Shown piece by piece: positions 1 through 11,700 of a DNA stretch of 64,000 nt. Each line of letters begins with the position of its first letter. Within the stretch, counting starts at the first letter, position 1. A program made the translations under genes and the position numbers. The DNA is from Prostheceraeus crozeri. Lineage: Eukaryota > Platyhelminthes > Polycladida > Euryleptidae. The DNA lies in contig CAJQUW010012967.1 in NCBI GenBank assembly GCA_907163375.1, forward strand, positions 496,001 to 560,000. Reading direction: 5' to 3'. The notes under the pieces were generated by a model. It did no database searches. It was not told the origin of the DNA and saw only the letters and a list, made by a program, of their open reading frames with translations.

Positions 1-1091
1 GTCATTCTGCTTCCTAAATATCCCTAAATATCCTTAAATATCTGTACCTCCTCGGCTATGTATTCACACAGTTCTTTGCAAAGTAAGTAGCAAATTTGAA
101 GATGCGCTGATAACTAAGTCAGGTCCGGCGACATTATTTTAAGGGATTAAGAGCAAAAATGCGGCAGGGGGACGAATCGTAGCCCAGCCCCGCTATGGAT
201 AAGATCGAAGAAAAACACAAACTCAATAAAGCACAATAATATCTTCACAAGCGCCTTTGCAATTGGCAGTGTTAGTTTATTTTTATTGATTCTCAAATAT
301 GAAGTAAAATTTTAAAAGAAAACAATGGCAACGTACTGCTTCAGCTGCCGTGACAGAATTCAACACTGAAAAGAGTACATTACCTCTCAAGGCAAAAATA
401 TGCAATAGTAGGAGTTTCAGGACTCAACAATTTGTAGGGACTATGTGTTGAAGAGCTGCATACATGTATAATATACACATAATAACATAACAAAATAACA
501 TAGTAATATATACATATTTATTGCACACTGAAAAATGGGATTGTTCTATGATTAAAATTTGTTTTAAATCACTCATTTCAAATAGCAGTTTTGGGTTTTA
601 CCTTGTGTTATACAGCACCACTATTTGGGTGCAAATGTCTTCCAATACTTAGTTCATTTAATAGCCGAATTATTTTCAATACATAAGATTTAATGAAAGA
701 AGATCGGCATCTCAAAAGAAAGCTCAGCAATCCTCGTTCTGCTCTTGCTTGACTCGTTATCATACTCACATGTTTTGTAATTGAAAAATGCCGATTTGTA
801 AATTAAGCGATGTTTTGACCACTGCCCAGTTAGCAAAGTAGCGGATACAAGCTCATCACAGCTTACTTGAAAGCTGAGAAGGTAAGCTCTCGAATGATTT
901 AACGGACTTTGATATGCGACACGACTGGGAATCATGAGAATCGATTGAATGTCGACATAAATTAGGTGGCCCGTTTTTATGATCAGCTCCAGGGAAGTGT
1001 ATACTAGTGATTAGTCTTCAATTATACTTATATATGAATTTTCTGATGAATTTGCTTTTAGTAAGTGTCAAGGCACTTGATATATTTCATT
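1..1091. other. Intergenic, nothing recognised
   Basis: AT-rich DNA without convincing coding frames, RNA genes or repeat termini on either strand. Confidence 0.5.
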
Positions 1092-1103
1092 ATCTTAATT
1101 GTC

Positions 1104-2487
1104 TTCCAATGGAAGTCATTTTGACTGAACACTCCCGGGGTACTTATATTCTTCCCCCCACATTTTTGTCGTTGACACCCGCGAGTGTGTAAAGTTCCTC
1201 TGGTTTGTAGAAAATTATCTGCACTTTCTTTGTCGTTCGTTGTAAGGTTGACAACAATCCCACGAAGTTCATGTTTATAGCTGTATCTTGTATTCTAACT
1301 GGGTATCCAGGGTACCAATCCTTCATCCCAGGGTTCAAGTAAAGCTTCTCAGTGGTGTTGCACTATTACTCAGTGACAGATCAAGTCTATTCTTAATCCA
1401 ATGTGACTAAGTTTGACGAAATCTGATGAACTTAGAAAAATTGGAAAATGTGGGTGGGGGAAGGATAGAAGTACCCTCCCGGGTAATCAGAAAATTTTCA
1501 GAAAAAAGACAGATGTTAACCTAACATCGACCTCAAAAGTAAGGTTTTCAAAGATCCCGGGATTATCGTATTTTTGCGGGATTCGTTTGCATTTGTTTTT
1601 AGGCAGGTGAGCTGCATGAAGATGGAGTAGCAAGGAAGTAACAATAAAGATAAACGTAATTCATTGTTGCAAATTGCAATATATTGTTATACTTGAAACT
1701 TTTTCCTTTTTCGTTATCAATATTAGACCTAAACTACCAAGAATGCATCAGACATTGTAGTCGCATAATTACATGTAAGTGTGTATTACTTATTCATACA
1801 TTTTTATCATCTGTACCAGAATTAGTTTTGGTGCATCTTTGTGCAGTATTGGAAAATTATCTACCTTCATTGATATCAAAAAATAAAGCTCTGTTCAGGC
1901 AGTCGAGAGAAATATAGAGAGCATTACGCATACAAGCGTAGGTACTAATCAATATTTAACAAATTTTTGAAGCGATTATTATACAATATCGGGCTTTTAT
2001 CAGACGTCACAAAAGTCGCGGGACTTGCATTTCGATTTGAAATCACATACCAGGTTGCGACAACGTATAATGTGTATGCGATGACCAGATCTACTTATTG
2101 TTACAGTTTATGCCTGCATGTGAAAAGAAAACTTATTATTAAGTCATGGACATTTAGGCACGTGTTTGTCTGATATTATAAGTTATATTGTACAGTGAAT
2201 CGTTCACAATACTCGTCTAGGAATTCAAGACAACGCCTAGTATTGTTCAGCCTACGTTAGCTTAAGCATACTGTCAGTAAATGCACCAAGCTTGGCAATC
2301 CCAGGATCGCAAAAAATCACGAAATCAATCCCTGGATCAGAAAAGTCGGGATTTTGAAAACCCTCCTCAAAAGGCGCACGACGTCGAAGGTCCGTCATGA
2401 TTTTTAGAATAAATTGCTAACAAAGAGACTGAAAATCTGTTTTTCTGTTTACCCGGGAGTGTTCAGTCAAAATGACTTCCATTGGAA
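1104..2487. repeat. Region bounded by a perfect 36-bp inverted repeat
   Basis: Bases 1104-1139 are the exact reverse complement of 2452-2487. A related imperfect inverted copy lies at about 1443-1487. No target duplication directly abuts the ends, though a 12-bp string (ATCTTAATTGTC) precedes the left arm at 1092-1103 and recurs at 2523-2534. Removing the inner hAT-type element (1540-2365 plus one target copy) leaves about 550 bp, so this looks like a MITE later hit by another element. No coding capacity. Confidence 0.6.
1540..2365. mobile_element. Non-autonomous hAT-type element (826 bp)
   Basis: Ends are T-AAGGTTTTCAAAGATCCCGG on the left and the inverse of GAGGGTTTTCAAAATCCCG on the right. 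The 8-bp target duplication CTCAAAAG is exact at 1532-1539 and 2366-2373. The subterminal ATCCCGGGATT motifs resemble those of the full hAT element at 37887-40516. No transposase frame remains. Confidence 0.75.
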
Positions 2488-2534
2488 TGCGTGCAGTATC
2501 CCGGAGATTGATCAATTACGTGATCTTAATTGTC

Positions 2535-5356
2535 GAAGATTGAACTTGATAAGTACTTCGCCGATCGTCGTCGCAAGGCACTTCATCGTCTGATAACATA
2601 GGCGACGAAACATTTGTCAGTCATTTTGAATTATAAGGAACTGTATTATAGCCACTTTATGATTATAGCGTCCCGCCATGCCCTCTGCGCAACATCAAGT
2701 CGTGACGTTATCCCTAATAAGTGTGTATTTCAAGTAACTTTTATTTTACGATGCATTGCTTGCGAATTCATTTCACGAAAAGTAGCGAAAACGTAATGAC
2801 ATACTTTGTTTAGCATCTCAGGAAGCACTTCTGTGAGTCAGACACCGGTGACGTTTAGTAGATTTCATTACATACAAAGCAAAGTTGGAACCGGCCCGTC
2901 ACGGCCCGTATTTCAAATTCTTTGCTGAACTGTAATCATTTAGCAATATGTGTCGCTACCATCGCAATGCGAGGAAAGTAAGACATTATTAAATGAAGGA
3001 CTGAAATGTACTAGGCCAATTACTATCCTTTTCAAATAATGACAAGGTTGTTCATTGAATTGTAGGCTATTCTGTGGTTCGTCCTAACAAACCAAAGCAG
3101 CAAGTCCTAAACGTGTAGAAGATCTACATCTTCAACAACTTTTACATTTGAGACACTGGCCTTCGTCAACCAGCTAATCTCCATAGTTTATTTAGCTTCA
3201 TACCCTTTTGTTGTGGTATAATTACATAGGTGGCTTTCTAAAAGCAAAAATACGAGCACACGAAATGATTTAAAAGCAGATAATGCTTTTAGATTCGAAA
3301 AGTCTCTGAAGTTGGCTCCTTAACAAAACTATTGACTCGCTCGATGCGAAAGTACTATATCCATGCGAAACTGATAGAGATAGTAAAATAGCTGGTGGCT
3401 AATTATGTATTCAGCAATTGAAGACCCCAGTGTTTCAAAGTCCAATGTCACTTATCAGTGTTTCAACAGAGCTCGATATCACCACACTGGCCATGTCCCA
3501 CGAATGAATTACGTTGATATTGTTGTGGGAGTGAGAGTTTGTGAAGATAATCATGACATATAGCTACAACTTAGCTTCAACTAAACGAATGCGATGCCTT
3601 TATGCTCTGCAAATTTCATGTTGCATTCATGGGCATGACCTTGCCTCAATTGTGCGATTTTTCTCTTGTCTAGTTAGGGCCTACCATCAAATTCCTAGTT
3701 TCCCCAAATGATTTGTTGCTGTAGAAGGATTTCAGTCGCGGCAAATCCATCAACTACTCCTCACGAACAGCTCAATTCTTTAAAGTATTTAATTTTTTAG
3801 CTTATTTCATTGAAAGTATATGGTAAAATCCAACACTAGTGGTTCCCTTTTTTGCCCACTCAAAGCAGTTCTCGAAAATTTGATTTCTTTTGCTCCTGAT
3901 AGTCGCATTTGGTTCTTGTAAGATACATTATGTGTGCTAAAGCACAGTCTACTTACTATTAGGGGATCTGTAGTCAAATTTCTGATATGAGGGTGTCGAT
4001 GTGATGACGAAAACGGAAAGCTACATATGTCGGCCTAGCTCTGATTTCAATGAGTTTAATTTTCAAATTCTGATATTTCTTTGATTCAAGGGTATTAGGA
4101 AATCCTTGAGCCAAAGTCCGCTTAAATATATACTGCATTTCTTTGCAGTACAGCAATCCAAAAAATGCATTTTTCGTGGAGACATGCTAAAATGAGGTGT
4201 TTTGAATTTCAAATGAATTTGTATGTCAACATCTTGCATGAAAATTAAAATGAGAGACATTTTCGGTTTGAACAAACGAAGACCATTCGAATGGTGTGTA
4301 GAACATTGACAATAGACCTATATCTTGGCCACAAAATGCAAAAAGACACGAATCACTCCCAAAAACACAAAAATTTCTGGATTTTACCATATACTATTAA
4401 ACGTATTAGGATATCAAAGGGAATACTGAAGTGAAATAGGTATGCAATACCACGCATGCAATTGGATGCAAACATTTAGTTCCACGCTTAATACACGTAT
4501 TGCATTGCATTGTGATATCATAATGCTCAATGGATATTTTTAAATGTTAAATGTAGTCATAGATGAAGTCGAGTCCGTGCGGTTCCAACTCTGGTGCGAA
4601 GGCAGAATGATAGAAAACGGTCTTCTCGCTTTGTCTAAGTTAGTGATACTAGAATGGACCGTAGCGCTTTGTTGATGGTCATTTCAGTCGATCATTTAGG
4701 CACCGATCTAGAGAAATGGTGCGTGACCTTGAGAAGAACCATATTGCAGCAATTTCTACCGGTAGATGCTTCCCATAAAGCGATTTAGTGTAAGCTATTT
4801 TATCAAAATGCTTGCATATAGAAAGAGCCATGTCCGTTCTATTTCTTTGCGAAGTAATGAAGTCATTGACCAAAAAAGGGTTGCATGTTACCCGGAACCT
4901 GTAATCATGCCAAGTTTAGTAAGAAATACAACTGAGATAAATGGAGTAATTATTTTGCAAGTAAAAAGATAGTAATTCCACAGGCTTCGTTGGGATAACT
5001 GGTTACCCCTTTTGGTTGAATAGGATTAAGTGCACAAGTTGCAAATTCAATTGAATCATTCTGGATTAAGTCTGAAGACTTCTTTCCTACTGAATTATGG
5101 TGTGTTTTTGCGAATACTCAACGCACAGATGCGTATGCATAATTTGAATGACGTCTACATGAATTGACAGTTGCTCAAGTCTACGAGGACAGTTCTTTAC
5201 CATATGATTTCTCCATTCTATAGATGTCATGTTCTATATTGGGCCGTTCCGAGTCGTTGCATGTCGAAACGTATAAGACTGCTAAGGAGTTCAGTCCTTA
5301 ACTTGTTCTCTACTAAAGACATTTCATCGTATGCCAAGGCATCTAAGAAATTATTT
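2535..5356. other. Intergenic, downstream of the thioester gene
   Basis: No gene recognised. Any terminal exon of the thioester protein would lie here on the minus strand, but I found no acceptor followed by family-like sequence in the required phase 0. Confidence 0.45.
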
Positions 5357-5419
5357 TCATCTACCATCGACGTGTAGTAAATAGTTTGATTGTTGTGCGA
5401 ATTTCAGACAAAATCTTAC

Positions 5420-5764
5420 CTTTGTGGACTTTGGAGTGCGACAAGCAGATGAGATAACGCTCACTCGATGTTCCACTATAGGGCCAGGATTGTGAATATT
5501 GAAATGTTGAACTACCATGTGTCGCATGTTTTTCACCACGAACCTTCTTCTAAGAGGTATGTTGACACAGAAATCTACATTGCGGAAGTTTTCATAATAC
5601 AGAAGCAAGGATCCTTCCTCATCCATTTCTGCCATTTTGATTGGATCAACAATAAGGCTTTGCTTTGATTTATTTTGGAAATACCAACCCGACGGAATCA
5701 GCAACTTGATGATAGACACACCACGACGAAATAGTGGCTGCTTGTAGTTGAGACATACACTTAT
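5420..5764 (-). CDS. Thioester protein exon 4: MG8 / receptor-binding-like domain
   Basis: The exon has 115 codons, phase 0 at both ends, between TTTTTAG|ATA and AAG|GTAAGA. The start ISVCLNYKQ follows the CUB segment. The block GVSIIKLLIPSGW and, later, LRRRFVVKNMRHMVVQHF correspond to the conserved MG8 strands (the vDv.lpSGf and f.V.n..pa.v.vyd pattern) of A2M, CD109 and insect TEPs. The canonical YDYY after this strand is replaced by HFNIHNPG. If the donor is not used, translation runs on 20 codons to a stop at 5357. Confidence 0.8.
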
Positions 5765-8700
5765 CTAAAAATAAAATACATTTACATTAAAAAAAAGATA
5801 AAATGCTCAAACTGGTATACTGTACATATCATATTGCCAAATACTCAACCTTTCAATGAGAAAATTATCAGTGCAATTCTCGTGTCTAGCGCTCTCACTT
5901 CACATATTTATCATTAGAACACACAATTCCGTGATGATCAACACGCATTCATATGTCACTTCTTTACTTTTCATTTGAGCATGTGGAACGTGCAATCAGT
6001 TACTTGAAAACATGCAGTTTAAGACATGACATGAACATCATGTTTCGGGTTATAATCATTTCACATTTAGGAAATAGAGACATTCATGTACGTGCTGCAT
6101 GCGATGTCATGATGGACGAATTATATTCCGAAACATCAGTTTGGTGTAGGGTTCGCAGCCCGGATGAAAATCAAGCCCGGGCTGCCAGATTTTTTTAAAG
6201 CTCGCTTGAAGTCCTTTCAAGTATTGCTATCAACGTACATTTTTGGATTCTTGATGACCTTTCTTTCAACACATATATTATCTTGCACCTCATCCTTCAA
6301 CTTCAACATGATTTCTCTGACAGAATCATCTGATTTCGGAAATCTGGCTTTAGTTGGCAATCGTCTTCACTTTCGGCTATGATATTAAAAGTCATTAGCA
6401 GCAGACGCACAATCAAATCATCTTGAATTTCCCTTCACCAAAGAGCGCCGATTTTTGCTGTTTTAAAACAGCAAAAATCTGGTTACATGGGTTAAATTAG
6501 ACCTTACCATTTCCAAGCAGGTTTTGCGATAGTGGTTTCAAATTGGCACGCTGCTTTTTGATTCTACCATTGTCCTTGATGTCCGATGGGACAATAATGT
6601 AACTTAAATCTGTTTCGCTCAAATAATTGACTGGTTGAACTGTCTATAAAATGATATCATTTCGATATCGCACGATTTTACATGTGTGTCACATGTAGCG
6701 ACAACAGCTTGCAAGTTTGACGTGATATTAAATGAAATACTGTACCAAGGTATTGCTATGCAACCAACTTCACATTATCCGCTACTTCCATAAATTTAAA
6801 CAGTTGTTTAACATTGATTTCAGCTTTAGGTTATATCAATTAAATCTGTACTCAGCCACTGCAGCAGACTGAAAGTGCATCCAATGCAGGTCAGAATATT
6901 TGACGAATTTTCCCTTTTAGTGGACGAATAAAAAATAGTTTATTCAGCGAATTTTTGCTAAAATTCCACTGCGTTCTCTAGATAAAGCTGTCATCGGGTC
7001 TTATTCCTACAGCCCGAGCTAAGTCCGATAATTGTGAATTCACTCCGGCCTCGAGCCTGAGCCTAAAAGCCCTGGCTGCGAACCCTAGTTTGGTGACGGT
7101 TTAGTTTTAGACGCTCAGAAAACAAAACGCAATATCAAGTCTTTTTATAATCTGAATAATTCGAATAATCAGAGGCATCACTAGTTGATGCAAATGCAGA
7201 AAGTTAAATGATTTGCAACATTATGCGACGGTTGGCTGATTTAGCTTTATAATGTCTTAAATGTCTTTGATCCCGGCATTTTTCATAGCTTCTTCTTAAT
7301 TGAGCAACCTATTAAATGTGTCGGCAACCTAAAAACTGTTTTGATGTGTGAAGTAAATCACCTGTAATGTCGACAGCACGTCATTCGTAGGTTTATTAAG
7401 TTGCGTGCTTATGTACTACATAGGCTATATTTGCCGGCAGCAATTCAATTTCTTGGGGCATTCTGAACAGTATCATTAGCGTCTCTGGAAAGTAAGATAT
7501 TTGGTTTACTTGTCGCCATCTCCGCTCTCCGAATAAAACATCAAGGCGCCTATCAACAAGTGCGTTAGATACTCATCAAGGTTCGCAGTAATAGTTTTAA
7601 AGCACTGTCTACTAAAAACCATGTTCGAAAGCACGGTTTAAACCATGTTTAAAAGCAAAGCTTCCTAAAAACGTTCACAATCTATAGCAGAGTTGAAAAC
7701 TCATTTTAATAGCGTTAAATAGCGTTTTAAAACTGTCTTTGAAGACAACATTTTGAACGAATGCAAAAAGCACGCATATGTCTAAAAACTTGGTTTTACG
7801 AGCATAGGTAGCTTTAAACAAGACATCCCTCTGACAACGCAGCCATTCAATTGATATTAGAGACCTGATAATATTTAGTGAAGCATAGCTTGCCGTAATC
7901 GTCACTTACAGTAACGTGTAAGTTTTAGTTAATCTTCATCTTCTTCTACGAGGGTAGATTCAATATTGCAAATGAAAAACTTCTTGATGGACAGCTTGTT
8001 TATTTATTTATGCATTGCCAAAGCTTTCGCTCAGATCTCCGAACTTTCTCTGCGGACATGCGCAACCACATGTCTTAATGCGTGCTTAGAGCTATGCATG
8101 ACACGGTCGTGGAGGGTGAGCATCGCTAATCTTGGTGATCTTCGCACTGCATTAGTGTTTTGAGGAATGGGTTCGATTCCCAGCTGGCAAGCCATTTTTC
8201 ATGGTGGTGCCATGAGCAGGCGCATAGAAATATCTTTTCGGCCTCGTGTAAAACCAGAGGCATTGAATTGCGTAACATTTTAAAGCATCATGTTTTTCTG
8301 AACCCTATTTATACGAGTCAGCATTATTCTTATATGAAAACCAAAAGGGTACGTGACTTACATTTGAAGAATGACACTGATTTGGATGTTGAGTTGCGTT
8401 AACAGATAGATTGACGAATCTATTGCTATGTCCATTCCTTCCAACAGTAAAAGATTGCATGAATGGCCCATGAGTCACGTGTATGCTGCAGCCATTTGCT
8501 GGTTTTTCAATGATCTTTTCTATAGTTCTGTCATTTACGTCTGAAGAAGGAAATGTAAGGCAAATGATCAGCACTGTAACTCTTTTTAAAGTTGACATTT
8601 ATGTAAAATACAGGCAACGATATAGTGAATGACAATCTTTGACAATCTCTTTTCAAACTGTCGACTAATTACAACAAAGCTGAGCAAAAACATGGGCTGG

Positions 8701-11700
8701 GTTTGACCCCCAAGTTTATCCACAGACTTGGGTTAAAAACCCGAGACCCAAACACAAGGCAGTAAAACTTGGATTTTGAAACCCAAGTTTTAAAATCTGC
8801 ACCTTATTTAGCCACATTTTTTGCACCTTATTTAAATGACATTCGAAAAAATTGAATGAATAACTGAAGATATACATCATTGCACTATCATCAGCAGTCA
8901 TTGTTATGTTCCCGCCGCAATTTATTTAACTGATATGCCTACTTAAATTCTTGTCGCAGCTGATATGTATACTTGTGATCTGCCTCACGTCGGAACATGC
9001 ATTTTCAAGAATTTCCATGTAATCTAGTAAGCTTGTACTTGAGATTGTTATAAGCTGCGTTACTACCTCGACTATGTATAGAATTTTTAGGCTAACTTAC
9101 ATGTCGAAGATTTCAAGTAAATAATTTAGTTAATTAATACATATGATACAGAATATATTGCTCTCCAGATTGTCTATCACTATCATTCACAGCTCAATGT
9201 TTTGCAAGTATGCCTATCAGAGCTTCAGATGGCGACGACCGGTCGAGAGGTGCTGATGTCCGTTGGGATCTAATTTGGGTCATTTCTATGGTGATCAACA
9301 CAAACCAAGCAACAACTGTTCGCCGAATCGTGCTCACAGAGATAGATTTACCTGCGTGTTGGTAAGTCTAGAGAAGGCATAATCCTATCCTAGCCATTGC
9401 TTGCAATAGCAGCAAGCAATGGAGATTGACATAGAGATCCGTCTATCCTTGACTTGTGTGATTGGCCAAACGCGTCCATTGCAGAAGCAGCTCGTTTCAG
9501 CGAACACACGAACCTCAGCTAGCGGTCAGATTGCAGGCAAGCCTGTGAAGTGTGAAAAGAGCATATCCCTGACTAGATTTTTCTTAGTGATAAATTCGTC
9601 AGGTGGAATTATCATTCATACCGTCAGTCCTCTGCTTCCTCAGCATTCAGGCTTGAATTTGTATTATTTTCAATGAATAACTGATCTTCTTGCCTCTTGT
9701 ATCTAGTTCTGGCCGTGACTATCAGTAGTGAGGAATGTCATCTCTAGACCCAAACACGAAGACAAAGCAATTTATCTCTGTGATCGTGCGATTAAGTAAC
9801 AATGGTCTTTACCTTTCTAGCTGACTTGAGTTCGAAACCTGGGCAGAAGAGTTGCAGATGGATAAGATAATGTGGGGGAGTGTGTTTGGACTTTATTTAT
9901 GTCATATCTATGATAATCGTGCATGGGAATGTCTCAGCAGGTAGCTGTGATTCAATAAAAGTTCAAAAATCATTTTTCAAGTGGTGAGCCATTCAAAGAA
10001 AACACTCCCAAATGTGGATATTAGACGAGGTTTCTTTATCATGTCATTCAGTTTCCTAATTGTTTCGATATTTTGCTACTACAGGATTTTTCCCTAGACC
10101 ATGCGTCGCTTTACGCAATCACTGCCCCGCTAATATGAAACGAAAGACAGGCTCGATTTCATTTATCTTGTTCTACCTCTTTTCAATAATGTCATGAAAT
10201 ATTGAACAGATAGGCGTTCAATATTATTATTTTTTTATTCTCAGAAGAGCTGCCTTTGCCAATACTTTTGGTCATTCCATAATGACTTCATAGACTACTA
10301 CCTAAGTTTTTTCTACTTTTTATACCCAGCCTTATATTTAAAGTCATTGTTGCCATACCAACCGCACAGCAAAGCCAAGGTATATAAATATGCATAGAGT
10401 AGCGAAATGTGCAGTCGCTCAGGTTGCTCAACCAATCTGTTGACAAGCCAGAGCGTCGCAAACCAGTTTGGGCTATTCTGAACCGCACTGATGAACTCTT
10501 GCATATGCTGGTCAAAATGCAGAGTCTGCAGCTGGTAAGGAATTTAGTGCTTTAATTTCCGAAGTCAGGCGATAAGTACACTGCAATATCTTGTGTTATT
10601 AGAATGCATCGAGAATGCATCCATTTTGTATGTATAGAAATCTCACAACCTAAAAGACCATAAATGGATATAAAGTTTGCGCACCATTACTTCCTTTTTT
10701 GATCAAAACTTTTAAATAGTGATTATTAAAAGAAAAATAGCAAACAAAGTTGACATCTGAAAAACAAATTAGATATAGTACGCATCCCTCAATTTCCTTT
10801 TGGTTATTTGGCCCGACCTATACGTAGGTTAGCTTAACATTTTCATGGAACGAATCGCATGCATACAGAGGGGCATTACTGCAATTGTATAGTGTATCAG
10901 ATCTGGAAGCCAGCCGAGATTTTCGAACATGGCCGGGGCCGCGGCCGGTCTCAATTCAGGTCGGCCGGGGCTGGGGCCCCGGAGCCGGTGTAGGCCGGCT
11001 TTTGTAATTCGATTATTTGATCTACATGTATTTTTGTTCTAGAAGTACAGCATCTGTTGAGTCCAAAATTTGGAGTGCGGACCAACGGTAGCTAGTTTGA
11101 TGCGCGAAGGAGAACAGTACTTCATAATCAGTGCGCTGCTGTCACACACAGTGAGTAGTCAACAGTCAAATTATGTAGTCGCCATCGCTAGCATTTAGAA
11201 AAAGGACATTTAATAATAATAATGATTGCTTGAGATGTTCGACTAGGAAATAAGATACTTTACTTTGAATGTTAATCCAACAGATGATCAAGCAATCTAT
11301 TTGACATTACAATTACCAGGCGTATAGCCTACATGTAGAACACTGTTTTTGTAGTAGATGTGTCCCAACAATTGAATTTCTTTGATATACTCTATTTTCA
11401 TTCATAGTTCAACTAATTTTGCACACTTTTTCAGGGCTTTAGCCTTCCATTAAGAGCAATGCCGGCCAGGCTGGGGCCGGTTTTCACAGCACTTGGTCGA
11501 CGCGACCAACTTCCAGCTCTGTAGTCTATTTGCGAACACAAAAATACCATGAATCGTGACGATACCAATACAAAAGCTACTTTTGCCCTGCTCTTTCATA
11601 AAAACATGTAATTTGAAATTTTGTTTTCTTTACTAAGTAAATGATAATATATATTCATGGAAATTTGAATAAATATCTTAATTGATTATTTACTTACTTA

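Larger units (their letters stand above)
5765..8361 (-). other. Thioester-protein intron 3
   Basis: Intron of about 2.6 kb with GTAAGT and TTTTTAG ends. It holds the hAT-type MITE at 6147-7087 and a tRNA-derived SINE-like fragment near 8110-8235. I see no coding signal in the remainder. Confidence 0.75.
8541..11697 (-). other. Thioester-protein intron 2
   Basis: Intron of about 3.2 kb with GTAAGT and CTTCAG ends. It contains dispersed repeat copy A1 (about 9415-9782) and the GC-rich hAT-type MITE at 10898-11521, which ends only about 175 bases from the splice donor. No further exon is recognisable in it. Confidence 0.75.

Noticed and set aside
690-935. Minus-strand open frame considered as the last thioester-protein exon
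   Set aside because: Its only plausible acceptor would enter in the wrong phase for exon 4, and the peptide has no family features.
5357-5419. Read-through C-terminus after exon 4
   Set aside because: A consensus donor precedes it; kept only as an alternative, not annotated as coding.
8168-8180. Possible tRNA gene
   Set aside because: B-box and T-arm are good, but no A-box, anticodon arm or acceptor stem can be folded upstream.
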